The notes: a model not told the origin generated them from the letters alone. A DNA stretch of 18,190 bases from Sphingomonas sp. (GCA_025981625.1 JAICXF010000038.1:1-18190); one strand, 5' to 3'. Shown: positions 7,003 to 14,316, counted from the stretch's first letter. Translations and numbers: made by a program.

Positions 7003-7527
7003 CTAGGCTTCGCTGTCGCCCCGCTTCAGTCCGGCGAGCACCGCGAACGGGCTCGCCTGCTCCTCGCTCAGGACGCCCGCTTCCTTGAGCGCGGCGTCGG
7101 CGCCGGGGCTTCGCGGGTAAGGGTCGAGGCTCAGCGCGAGCGTATCGGCGATGGCGCCGCCGAGATCGATCATGGCTCCGTCATGGAAAACGACATCGCA
7201 GTCCGACTCGCCAAGCTCGAGTTCCTCGTCCGGGCCGCCGCTCGGCGGCTCGGGGGTGAAGAGCAATGCGAACGGCTCGTCGACGTGGCCCGCGACAGGA
7301 TCGCCGGTCACGACGCAGCTCTGGTCGAGTGCGGCAACCAGGCGGCCCTCGGCGCGGATCACGTCGCCCGTGCGCGTGAGCGTGACGTGCGCCTCCAGCC
7401 GATGGAGCGACGGGAGACCGAGCCGTCGCGCCACCGCTGATCGTTCGGTGTCGTCGGCGACGAGGTCGAGCCGCTCGCCATCGCGAATCTGGTCGAGACG
7501 GAGTTGATGGGCGAATCGGTCGCTCAT
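7003..7527 (-). CDS. DUF177 (YceD) family protein
   Basis: DUF177/YceD proteins are found across bacteria, often beside rpmF, and are linked to 23S rRNA/large-subunit accumulation; the biochemical role is unsettled. The 174-residue product has the family middle section (GRLVAALDQSCVVTGDPV, then DEPFALLFTPE) and the tail LGGAIADTLALSLDPYPRSP followed by SPFAVLAGLK. One of the usual Cys positions is retained (SCVVTG). rpmF is not adjacent. The ATG overlaps the stop of the upstream chaperone gene (ATGA, 7524-7527), a pairing that I recall from sphingomonads and relatives, so the two form a minus-strand operon. Confidence 0.85.
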   Translation of the reverse strand: MSDRFAHQLRLDQIRDGERLDLVADDTERSAVARRLGLPSLHRLEAHVTLTRTGDVIRAEGRLVAALDQSCVVTGDPVAGHVDEPFALLFTPEPPSGGPDEELELGESDCDVVFHDGAMIDLGGAIADTLALSLDPYPRSPGADAALKEAGVLSEEQASPFAVLAGLKRGDSEA

Positions 7528-8033
7528 GAAATGTTTCCCTGCTCGATCGCGGCGAGCGGGATTGAGGCGAGCCGGTCGGCAAGCTTCTTCAGCGCCGCCC
7601 CGCTGTGATCGAGTGCCGTTTGTGAGACCTCACCTTTGTAGAGGCACTCGCGCGTGATGTCGCTCCAGTCGCGCTCGCGCGCCGATGCAGCCCGCCAGAG
7701 CCCGGTTCGATTCGCGAGCATTCCGACCAGCTTGCGCACGGTCCGGCCAAGGCCCGGGTCACCAAGCCCGAGCTCGCGATGCTCGCTCTCCATCACCTCG
7801 ATGAACCGCTCGGTCAGCGCGACGGACACCGTATTGGCAGCATCGCCGTCGCGCTCGAGGCGAACGAGAGTCAGCGCAATCACGGTGGCGAGCATCGCAA
7901 ACCGGCCATCGAGCGTATCGGGTACCTGCCCTTCCACATACCAGTGCGGCTGGCGGGCCTCGGCCGACAGTGCCCCGAACAGCGCTGCGCCGCCTGGTTT
8001 GGCCGTTAATCCCCCGAACAGGAACTTGAGCAT
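7524..8033 (-). CDS. Ubiquinol-cytochrome c chaperone (CBP3-like)
   Basis: This family (CBP3/UQCC1) helps assemble the cytochrome bc1 complex. The product is 169 residues from the ATG at 8033-8031, chosen because AAGGA lies about 6 bases upstream and MLKFLFGG is a typical N-terminus; an ATG 120 bases upstream in frame would add a low-complexity tail that overlaps the bamE-side intergenic region. Conserved segments are HWYVEGQVPDTLDGRFAMLA, ALTLVRLERDG, ERFIEVMESEHRELGLGDPG and LANRTGLWR. It is the first gene of a minus-strand pair with DUF177 and is divergent from bamE across a 137-base gap that should hold both promoters; I could not place these confidently. Confidence 0.82.
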   Translation of the reverse strand: MLKFLFGGLTAKPGGAALFGALSAEARQPHWYVEGQVPDTLDGRFAMLATVIALTLVRLERDGDAANTVSVALTERFIEVMESEHRELGLGDPGLGRTVRKLVGMLANRTGLWRAASARERDWSDITRECLYKGEVSQTALDHSGAALKKLADRLASIPLAAIEQGNIS

Positions 8034-8170
8034 AGCGTCCTTGCTGCCTTCAACGAGCGGAAGCGAGCGCTTGCGTCGCTCCTCGCCTACCGCATATTGA
8101 GGCGCTCGAGGCTGCAGGCAAGGCGGCGCATTCCAGGGCCGGTGAGCGGTCAAGCAAAAGGTTTTAGCGA

Positions 8171-8653
8171 ATGAAGTTTGCGCGGTTCACGTTTGCGGCG
8201 CTCGGCGCGGCGGTGCTGCTGGGCGGTTGCGCCCAATTGCACCAGCATAAGGGCGTGCTCCTGGAGCCCCAGATGGTCAGCGCGATTCAGCCCGGCGTCG
8301 ACAACAAGGACAGCGTCCAGAAGTCGCTTGGCCAGCCGACCTTCATCGGGGAGTTCACGCCGAATGACTGGTATTACGTCTCGCGCGACGTGAACCAGGT
8401 CGCCTTCCGCAACCCGCATGTCATCAAGCAGACCGTCCTGCTCGTGCGCTTCGACCAGAAGGGCAATGTCGCCTCGGTTCAGCGCACCGGCAAGGAGCTG
8501 GTGATGAATGTGAACCCGACGCACCGCAGCACGCCGACCCTGGGCCGCCAGCGCAGCTTCTTCGAGGAGCTGTTCGGCAACATCGGCAGCGTCGGATCGG
8601 GCCTCCCGACTGGCGGCGGCGGTCGCGGCGGCGGCGGAGGCGGCCCTCAGTAG
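8171..8653 (+). CDS. bamE: BamE outer-membrane assembly lipoprotein (SmpA/OmlA)
   Basis: BamE is the small lipoprotein of the BAM complex that inserts beta-barrel proteins into the outer membrane. The product is 160 residues. It has a lipoprotein signal (hydrophobic 7-19, then LLGGC with Cys20 as lipid site). The BamE fold follows: IQPGVDNKDSVQKSLGQPTF, then NDWYYVSRDVNQVAFRNPHV, QTVLLVRFDQKGNVASVQR. The C-terminal ~20 residues are Gly-rich (TGGGGRGGGGGG), an extension common in GC-rich alphaproteobacterial versions. It stands alone, divergent from the bc1 chaperone, and is followed 51 bases later by the kyn operon. Confidence 0.92.
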   Translation: MKFARFTFAALGAAVLLGGCAQLHQHKGVLLEPQMVSAIQPGVDNKDSVQKSLGQPTFIGEFTPNDWYYVSRDVNQVAFRNPHVIKQTVLLVRFDQKGNVASVQRTGKELVMNVNPTHRSTPTLGRQRSFFEELFGNIGSVGSGLPTGGGGRGGGGGGPQ

Positions 8654-8704
8654 CGGCCGTCACCGCGCTTCCGAGTTGCGGCTGTTTGGCTTAAGCCCTC
8701 GCGC

Positions 8705-9472
8705 ATGACCGCGACGCCAGCCGGCATGACCTATGCCGACTATCTCGATTTGAAGGACCTGCTCGGCGCCCAGCGTCCGCTGTCGGACCTCCATGACGAA
8801 ATGCTGTTCATCGTCATCCACCAGACCAAAGAGCTGTGGATGAAGCAGATGCTTCATGAGCTGGAGCTGGCGATCCGGCTGATCGGCGAAGACAGCTTCG
8901 CGCCGGCCTACAAGGCGCTGGCGAGGGTCAGCCGCATACAATCGGTGATGACGCTGTCGTGGGACGTGCTGTCGACCCTGACGCCGGTTGACTATCTCGC
9001 CTTTCGCGATGTGCTTGGGACGTCGTCGGGTTTCCAGTCGGCGCAGTTCCGGGCGCTCGAATATCGGCTCGGACTCAAGGACCCCCGCTACCTCGACCAT
9101 TACCCGGCAGGCACCGCCGAGCGCGGGCGGCTCGAAGCGGCGCTGGTCACGCCCAGCCTGCGTGACGTAGCCATCGCAGCCCTCGAGCGAGCTGGGTTCG
9201 ACCCCGGCGATCGCTCCGTCGAGACGCTCGCCGCTGCGTGGCTCGAGGTTTACCGCGACGCCGAGCGCTGGTTTGAGCTCTATCAGCTCGCCGAGAAATT
9301 GGTCGACCTCGACGATGCGCTGGCGATGTGGCGGCACAAGCATGTGCTGACGGTCGAACGGATCATCGGCAGCAGGCGCGGGACGGGCGGATCCGAGGGC
9401 GCATCCTATCTCCGTTCGACCCTCGACAAGCGCGTCTTCCCGGAGCTGTGGGCGCTGAGGACCGATCTTTGA
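8705..9472 (+). CDS. kynA: Tryptophan 2,3-dioxygenase
   Basis: This heme enzyme oxidises L-tryptophan to N-formylkynurenine, the first step of the kynurenine route. The 255-residue product has the family N-terminal run TYADYLDLKDLLGAQ, HDEMLFIVIHQTKELWMKQ (with the substrate-contacting His of the HQ pair) and LSWDVLSTLTP. Its C-terminal block is MWRHKHVLTVERIIGSRRG, GTGGSEGASYLRSTLDKR and FPELWALR, where the His of RHKH is the expected axial heme ligand. ATG 8705 and ATG 8726 are both possible starts; neither has a clear ribosome site, and the family usually begins just before TYADYL. The stop overlaps the next gene's TTG start. Confidence 0.95.
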   Translation: MTATPAGMTYADYLDLKDLLGAQRPLSDLHDEMLFIVIHQTKELWMKQMLHELELAIRLIGEDSFAPAYKALARVSRIQSVMTLSWDVLSTLTPVDYLAFRDVLGTSSGFQSAQFRALEYRLGLKDPRYLDHYPAGTAERGRLEAALVTPSLRDVAIAALERAGFDPGDRSVETLAAAWLEVYRDAERWFELYQLAEKLVDLDDALAMWRHKHVLTVERIIGSRRGTGGSEGASYLRSTLDKRVFPELWALRTDL

Positions 9473-10719
9473 GCTTCAAGCGGCTGTTCAGCCGCAGCCT
9501 CGCTGCCGCACCCGACCGGCTGCACTTCGCGGCGCACAGCCATCATTTGTGGCCCGACGCCAGCTTCGATGGCCAGGTCGAGGCGTGGAACGACGCTGCC
9601 CGGCTCGCCGACCGCAAGTGGGACAAGGTGATGGGCGAGGTCTGGCCGGCAGCCCAGGCCGAGGTCGCGGCCGAGCTCGGCACGGACATGCCCGATGCGG
9701 TGGTTTTCGCCTCGAATACGCATGACTTCCTCGTTCGCCTGGTGACCGCGATGCCGAGGCGCGGGCCCCGGCCCACGAGGGTGCTGACCAGCGACGGCGA
9801 ATTCCACAGCGCCCGGCGTCAGCTCGCCCGCTGGGAAGAAGAAGGCTGGCTGACCGTCGCTCGCGTCTCGGTCGAGCCGTTCAATTCGTTTAGCGACCGC
9901 TTCCTTGCAGCGGGCCGCACAGGCGATCACGACTTCATCTTTGTCAGTCAGGTGCTGTTCGGCAGCGGTCGAGTGTTCGACCGCGTCGATGAGCTTGCAA
10001 GTCTGGGACGGCCGCAAGGGCCGTGGGTGGTGATTGACGGTTATCACGCCTTCATGGCCCTCCCCCTACCGCTTGCGCGAGGGGAAGAGGCGCGCAGCGC
10101 CGAAGGGGTGGGCGCGTCGTGCGAAGTCCCGGAAAATACGCCCAGCCCCCGACCCCCTCCCGCAAGCGGTAGGGGGAGTTCGGCCTTCTACCTCGGTGGC
10201 GGGTACAAATATGCCATGGCCGGCGAGGGCTGCGCCTTCATGCATGCGCCAGCCGGTTTCGCCGAGCGGCCGCCAGTCACCGGCTGGTTCGCCGAGTTCG
10301 ACGACCTGAGCCTGCCGCCGGGGAGCGTCGGCTATGCACCGGACGCACGCCGGTTCCTGGGGGCGACATTCGATCCGTCGCCGCTCTACCGCTTCGTCGC
10401 GGTGCGGCGGATGCTGGCCGACAACGACCTCACGACGGCGAGCATCTCCGGATATTGCGACAGTCTTCAGCGAAAGCTGCTCGACAGACTGAGCGAAACA
10501 CCGCTCGGGCAAGCGCGGCTCCTCAACCCGCTCACCGGCGGAGCGCACGCTCGGTTTCTTGCATTTCGCAGCCCCGATGCGCAGCGCTGGCACGCTCAGC
10601 TGATGCGGCACAACTGCATTACCGACGTGCGCGGGGACGTGCTCCGGATCGGCTTCGGGCTTTATCAGGATGAGGCGGACGTCGACCGCCTCGCCGATCT
10701 GTTGGGGGGACTGAATTGA
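9469..10719 (+). CDS. kynU: Kynureninase-like PLP enzyme (class V aminotransferase fold) with in-frame palindromic insert
   Basis: The likely role is hydrolysis of kynurenine to anthranilate and alanine, inferred from fold and from coupling to tryptophan dioxygenase. The protein is 416 residues. PLP features are VVIDGYHAF (Asp190 to pair with the pyridine nitrogen) and GGGYKYAMAGEG (Lys247 as the Schiff-base lysine), followed by RFLGATFDPSPLYRF. Between them, residues about 198-237 are a Pro/Arg/Gly/Glu-rich stretch encoded by a palindromic repeat. Relatives that I recall have only about nine residues there (TDLSAIADR-like), then FYLAGGYKYAM. Start is TTG 9469 (TTGA overlap with kynA), with GAGGA 7 bases upstream and no other start nearby. 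The N-terminus (HFAAHSHHLWPD) belongs to a branch distant from classical KynU, so a generic aminotransferase/kynureninase label is also fair. Confidence 0.8.
   Translation: MSFKRLFSRSLAAAPDRLHFAAHSHHLWPDASFDGQVEAWNDAARLADRKWDKVMGEVWPAAQAEVAAELGTDMPDAVVFASNTHDFLVRLVTAMPRRGPRPTRVLTSDGEFHSARRQLARWEEEGWLTVARVSVEPFNSFSDRFLAAGRTGDHDFIFVSQVLFGSGRVFDRVDELASLGRPQGPWVVIDGYHAFMALPLPLARGEEARSAEGVGASCEVPENTPSPRPPPASGRGSSAFYLGGGYKYAMAGEGCAFMHAPAGFAERPPVTGWFAEFDDLSLPPGSVGYAPDARRFLGATFDPSPLYRFVAVRRMLADNDLTTASISGYCDSLQRKLLDRLSETPLGQARLLNPLTGGAHARFLAFRSPDAQRWHAQLMRHNCITDVRGDVLRIGFGLYQDEADVDRLADLLGGLN
10060..10178. repeat. GC-rich palindromic element inserted within kynU coding sequence
   Basis: CTCCCCCTACCGCTTGCG (10060-10077) and its exact reverse complement (10161-10178) are 18-bp perfect terminal arms. 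Pairing extends inward with one mismatch to 10084/10154 (24 of 25). A smaller hairpin, GGCGC-GCA-GCGCC, sits at 10089-10101. The element is about 119 bp and is entirely open in the kynU frame, contributing residues 198-237. The arm sequence (C-run, TACCGCTTGCG) is of a type that I recall as an intergenic repeat in alphaproteobacteria; here it lies inside a gene. There is no evident target-site duplication. Confidence 0.85.
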
Positions 10720-11975
10720 CGGACCATCGCCGGCGAGCGCCACTCGTGCTCGCGATCCTTCTGATCGCCTATATCTTCAACTTCCTCGACCGGCAGATCC
10801 TCGGCATCCTCGCGGCTCCGATCAAGGCCGATCTTCACCTCAGCGATACGCAGTTCGGCGCGATCGGGGGCCTCGCATTCGCCTTGCTTTATTCGGTGCT
10901 CGGGATTCCGCTCGCCTACCTCGCCGACAAGACCAGCCGAAGCGGTGTGATCGCTGGCGCCCTCGCCTTGTGGAGCGGATTTACGGCGCTGTGCGGGAGC
11001 GCTCACGGCTATAACCAGCTGTTCCTTTACCGGCTCGGAGTCGGCATCGGCGAGGCGGGCGGAGTGGCTCCGTCCTATGCCTTGATCGCCGATTATTTCC
11101 CGCCGGAGCGCCGGGCCCGGGCACTTGGAATCTTTTCCCTCGGAGTTCCGATCGGCCTTTCGCTGGGCACATTGATCGGCGCCTACATCGCGCACGCGAT
11201 CAGCTGGCGCGCGGCGTTCATGGCGATGGGCATTGCGGGCGTGATTCTCGCACCCGTTCTGCGCTTCGTCGTCCGCGACGTGCCCCGCACCTCACGAACC
11301 CAATCCCAGGAACCGCTTGGCAGCGTGTTTCCGATGCTCGCCAAAAAGCCGGCATTCTGGTTGATGGCGTTCGGGGCCTCCGCCAGTTCGCTGTGCGGCT
11401 ACGGCCTCGCGCTGTGGACCCCATCGGTGCTGATGCGCAGCTTCGGCCTCGACCTGCTGTCCACGGGCAAATATCTGTCGTCGCTCGTGTTCATCGGCGG
11501 CTGCCTGGGCGTTTTCGGGGGCGGATGGCTTGCCGATCGCCTGGGGAGAATGGATCGCGGCTGGTACGTCAGGCTGCCGGCGATCGCGTGGCTGATTACC
11601 GCACCGACCTTCGTCGCCGGCTTCTTCGCCCCCAACCTGTGGATCGCCTGGCCGCTGCTGCTGATCCCCAACGCGCTCAACATCCTGTGGCTCGGGCCGG
11701 TCACCACCGCGGTTCAGCACCTTGTCCCTCAGTCCATGCGGGCGACGGCGTCGGCAAGCTTCCTGTTGATCAACAACCTCAGTGGATTGGGCGTCGGACC
11801 GCTGCTCATCGGCCACCTCTCGGACGTGCTCAAGTCGACGTACGGCGCCGATGCGCTGCGCGACGCTGCGGTTGCCTGCTGCGGATTCTACTTCGTCGCG
11901 GCGCTGTTGATGCTGCTGGCCATAAAGCCGCTGAGGACATCGTGGATTGACGAGGCGGCAGCGCCAACTACCTGA
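10716..11975 (+). CDS. MFS transporter (spinster-like)
   Basis: This is a twelve-helix major facilitator of 419 residues. The N-terminal segment LAILLIAYIFNFLDRQILGI with APIKADLHLSDTQFG is typical of the spinster-like MFS group frequent in sphingomonads. A variant motif A, LADKTSRSG, follows TM2, and GVGIGEAGGVAPSYALIADYFPPERRARALG is the TM4-5 region; GGWLADRLG is the second motif-A copy in the C-terminal half. The start is TTG 10716, within a TTGA overlap with kynU and with a G-rich ribosome site (10704-10710) five bases upstream. The substrate is unknown; the operon suggests tryptophan, kynurenine or anthranilate, as inference only. Confidence 0.88.
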   Translation: MTDHRRRAPLVLAILLIAYIFNFLDRQILGILAAPIKADLHLSDTQFGAIGGLAFALLYSVLGIPLAYLADKTSRSGVIAGALALWSGFTALCGSAHGYNQLFLYRLGVGIGEAGGVAPSYALIADYFPPERRARALGIFSLGVPIGLSLGTLIGAYIAHAISWRAAFMAMGIAGVILAPVLRFVVRDVPRTSRTQSQEPLGSVFPMLAKKPAFWLMAFGASASSLCGYGLALWTPSVLMRSFGLDLLSTGKYLSSLVFIGGCLGVFGGGWLADRLGRMDRGWYVRLPAIAWLITAPTFVAGFFAPNLWIAWPLLLIPNALNILWLGPVTTAVQHLVPQSMRATASASFLLINNLSGLGVGPLLIGHLSDVLKSTYGADALRDAAVACCGFYFVAALLMLLAIKPLRTSWIDEAAAPTT

Positions 11976-12018
11976 ATAGCTTGGCAATTTCAGGTTCACT
12001 CTAGTGCGCTAGTGTGAA
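11970..12018. other. Two adjacent inverted repeats after the MFS gene
   Basis: ACCTGAA (11970-11976) and TTCAGGT (11989-11995) form a 7-bp dyad over the MFS stop codon. Directly after it, TTCACTCTAG (11995-12004) and CTAGTGTGAA (12009-12018) form a 24-bp dyad matching at 9 of 10 positions around TGCG. Neither has a T run. The first could end the kyn operon transcript; the second looks more like a protein-binding site and lies 71 bases before the next gene. Confidence 0.45.
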
Positions 12019-12089
12019 AGTTCCCGTCGTTTAGGCGTTGGAACGGTGCAGCGAACGGACCGTTTTCCCCGTTCGAGAGGAGATTTTCC

Positions 12090-13625
12090 ATGTTGACCAG
12101 GGTGTTTCTCGCAGCCGGCGTTGCCGCGCTGGCGATCACAGCCCCGGCATATGCGGGGCCGCACGGCGGCGGAGGCGGTGGACCGCATGGCGGAGGAGCG
12201 CCGGCTCAGGCACATGGCGGCGGCGGAGGCGGCGGCCCTCATGGCGGTGGTGCCCCTCACGGCGGCGGTGGCCCTCCGGCATTCGCAGGCGGCGGCGGAG
12301 GTCGCGGGCACGGCGGCGGTGGCGGCGCGCCGATGGTCATGGGCGGCGGCGGTCGCGGTCATGGCGGTGGCGCGCCAATGTTCATGGGCGGTCGCGGCCA
12401 CGGCGGCGGCTTCGCAGGCCCTCGAATGCAGGCTCAGCACCACCAATCGCGCGGCTTCGCCCACCAGCAGGCGCGAGGCATGGCCCATCAGCAGGCACGC
12501 GGATTCGCGCACCAGCAGGCGCGCGGAATGGCACACCAGCAGGCTCGCGGAATGGCGCACCAGCAGGCGCGCGGCTTCGCTCATCAACAAGCGCGCGGCA
12601 TGGCGCACCAGAATGGGCGCGGCTCCGCTCGCCAGCAGGCCCGACTGCAGGCGCATGGCAACGCTCACCAACAGGCGCAGATGGCGGGCGCTCAGCAAGC
12701 TCATGGCAACGGCAATCGCGCCCAGCAGCTTCAGCAACAGCAGGTCGCGACCCAGAATCGGCTGACCGGCGGACGCCAGGCTGCGTTCGCGAATGACCGG
12801 GTGGCCTATTCGGGCGCCGCCGCGCGCCACGGCCTCATCGACGGGTGCCCTCCGGGCCTGTGGATGAAGAACAACGGCTGCATGCCTCCGGGCCAGGCGG
12901 CAAAGCTCGTTGGCAGTCCGATTTCAACGGTGGCGACGATCGCGGGTCTGGCGGCGCTGCCTGCCAGCGTCAGCTATCTCTACCCGGATACGTCGGATTA
13001 TTACTGGCGGTACGGCGACGGCTATCTGTACCAGGTCGACCGGACCAGCAATCTGATCGCCGCGTTGCTGCCGCTGATAGGCGGAGGCTATCTGCCGGGG
13101 CAGTATCTGCCGGTCGCTTATATGGATAGCTACGTTCCGGCGGCGTATGGCTACGATGCCTTCTATCCGGACTATGGCGGCGTCTGTAACCGCTATTATT
13201 ACGGCGTCGTCTATCAGGTGGATTGCGCAAGCGGTTATGTCGAGGACGTGATCCCGACCTATGCCGGCGGCTATGGTGTCGGGCAGATCCTGCCCTCGGC
13301 CTACACCTACTACAACGTGCCGTATCAGTACCGCGATTATTACTATGACACGGCTGACTACGCTTACTGGTACGCGCCGGGTGCGATCTATCAGTACGAC
13401 CCGCGCACCAGCATGATCACGTCGGTCGCGGCGTTGCTCTCGCCGGGCTTCAGCGTCGGGCAGGCGCTTCCGGTCGGGTACGAGGTGTACAACGTGCCGT
13501 ACGCCTATCGGGCGACCTATTACGACACCCCGACGGCCTGGTACCGGTACAGCAACGGCTACATCTATCAGGTCGATCCGGCGACTCAGCTGGTCACCGC
13601 GATCGTGGCCTCACTGTTGACCTGA
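12090..13625 (+). CDS. Secreted Gly/His/Gln-rich protein with 8-residue repeats and Tyr-rich tandem modules (RcnB-like motif)
   Basis: The function is unknown. The product is 511 residues. Residues 1-22 are a signal peptide ending APAYA. Residues 23 to about 115 are Gly/His-rich (GPHGGG-type). Residues 121-184 are eight copies of an octapeptide, RG(F/M)AHQQA, the last two degenerate. Residues 185-235 are Gln-rich. Around 244-266 comes GLIDGCPPGLWMKNNGCMPPGQ, a motif seen in RcnB-like periplasmic proteins. Residues 296-511 hold four Tyr-rich modules (about 296-353, 354-415, 416-474, 475-511) built on YDT...YRY.NGYIYQVDP.T...T and GQ.LP..Y..YNVPY.YR. AGGAG stands about 9 bases before the ATG. 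The many His suggest metal binding, as an inference. A strong terminator follows. Confidence 0.85.
   Translation: MLTRVFLAAGVAALAITAPAYAGPHGGGGGGPHGGGAPAQAHGGGGGGGPHGGGAPHGGGGPPAFAGGGGGRGHGGGGGAPMVMGGGGRGHGGGAPMFMGGRGHGGGFAGPRMQAQHHQSRGFAHQQARGMAHQQARGFAHQQARGMAHQQARGMAHQQARGFAHQQARGMAHQNGRGSARQQARLQAHGNAHQQAQMAGAQQAHGNGNRAQQLQQQQVATQNRLTGGRQAAFANDRVAYSGAAARHGLIDGCPPGLWMKNNGCMPPGQAAKLVGSPISTVATIAGLAALPASVSYLYPDTSDYYWRYGDGYLYQVDRTSNLIAALLPLIGGGYLPGQYLPVAYMDSYVPAAYGYDAFYPDYGGVCNRYYYGVVYQVDCASGYVEDVIPTYAGGYGVGQILPSAYTYYNVPYQYRDYYYDTADYAYWYAPGAIYQYDPRTSMITSVAALLSPGFSVGQALPVGYEVYNVPYAYRATYYDTPTAWYRYSNGYIYQVDPATQLVTAIVASLLT
12450..12641 (+). repeat. 24-bp tandem repeat, eight units, coding
   Basis: Eight consecutive 24-base units in frame encode RGFAHQQA or RGMAHQQA (order F, M, F, M, M, F), then RGMAHQNG and RGSARQQA. 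The units differ mostly at third codon positions, so they are not a very recent expansion, although copy number could vary between strains. Confidence 0.95.
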
Positions 13626-13633
13626 GCGTGACG

Positions 13634-13669
13634 ATGGCTCGGCGCGGAACTCAAACCGCGCCGGGCCAT
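13634..13669 (+). terminator. Strong hairpin terminator after the Tyr-rich protein gene
   Basis: ATGGCTCGGCGCGG (13634-13647) pairs with CCGCGCCGGGCCAT (13656-13669), a 14-bp stem with one G-T wobble and an 8-base loop. The stop codon is 9 bases upstream. The run after it (TTCGCTCTC) is only moderately T-rich. It separates the gene from the fasciclin gene. Confidence 0.75.
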
Positions 13670-13707
13670 TTCGCTCTCACAACGAAAGCAAAAAAAGGAG
13701 GCGGAGC

Positions 13708-14316
13708 ATGACATCCCGTCCAATCGTGCTGGGCATGACCGCGCTGGCGCTTGTCGCGGTCAGCGCGTGCAACAAGAACGGCAACGGCAGCGCCAACGAA
13801 CCGCAGAAGGCGCAAACTCCCAAAGCGCAAAAGGCCGCCGGGACCAAGACGATTGCCGCCGCGCTTCCGGCCGGCGGGCCATTCATGAGCGCGGCAAAGG
13901 CTGCCGGGCTCGATCAGACGCTCGCCGGCCCTGGCCCGTACACCGTTTTCGTGCCGAGCGACGCCGCGTTCAGCGCCGCGCCCGCCGGCACATTCGACAC
14001 CAGTCCGCAAAATCGGGCGAAGCTGACGAGCGTCCTCACCAATCTGATCCTGCCCGGAACCGTGATGGTCGCCGACATCGACAAGGCGATCGACAACGGC
14101 AAGGGCAAGGCGGTGCTGGCGACCATGGGCGGCGGCACGCTGACGGTCACGAAGGACGGCGGCAAGACGGTGCTGGCGGATTCCAGCGGTCACAAGGCGA
14201 CGATCATTAAGGGTGACGAGCAGTACACCAACGGCGTCGTTCACGAGGTCGACGCGGTGCTGATGCCGAGCAAGCCCGCGTCAGCCCCCGCTGTCGGGCA
14301 GAAGGTCCGCAAGTAG
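13708..14316 (+). CDS. Fasciclin (FAS1) domain lipoprotein
   Basis: FAS1 proteins are extracellular or periplasmic adhesion-type domains; the bacterial roles are mostly undefined. The product is 202 residues. Residues 1-20 are a hydrophobic signal leading to a lipobox-like VSAC with Cys21. A short Asn/Lys/Ala/Gln linker follows (to about 45). One FAS1 domain then has the H1 motif GPYTVFVPSDAAF, NRAKLTSVLTNLILPG, and the H2 region YTNGVVHEVDAVLMP. The start is clear: AGGAGG lies 8 bases before the ATG. It has no close partner: a terminator hairpin precedes it and dnaN follows after 127 bases. Confidence 0.92.
   Translation: MTSRPIVLGMTALALVAVSACNKNGNGSANEPQKAQTPKAQKAAGTKTIAAALPAGGPFMSAAKAAGLDQTLAGPGPYTVFVPSDAAFSAAPAGTFDTSPQNRAKLTSVLTNLILPGTVMVADIDKAIDNGKGKAVLATMGGGTLTVTKDGGKTVLADSSGHKATIIKGDEQYTNGVVHEVDAVLMPSKPASAPAVGQKVRK

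Noticed and set aside
9469..10719. kynU as a pseudogene caused by the palindromic insertion
   Set aside because: The frame continues through the element, and the PLP lysine region and the C-terminus remain intact and conserved in pattern.
12450..12641. Regular 24-bp repeats as a possible CRISPR array
   Set aside because: The units are directly contiguous without spacers and encode a repeated octapeptide in frame; no cas genes are near.
12009..12830. 273-codon minus-strand frame and a 214-codon plus-strand alternative frame across the Gly/His repeat gene
   Set aside because: Both are products of the repetitive GC-rich sequence; only the 12090-13625 frame has a signal peptide, a ribosome site and structured C-terminal modules.
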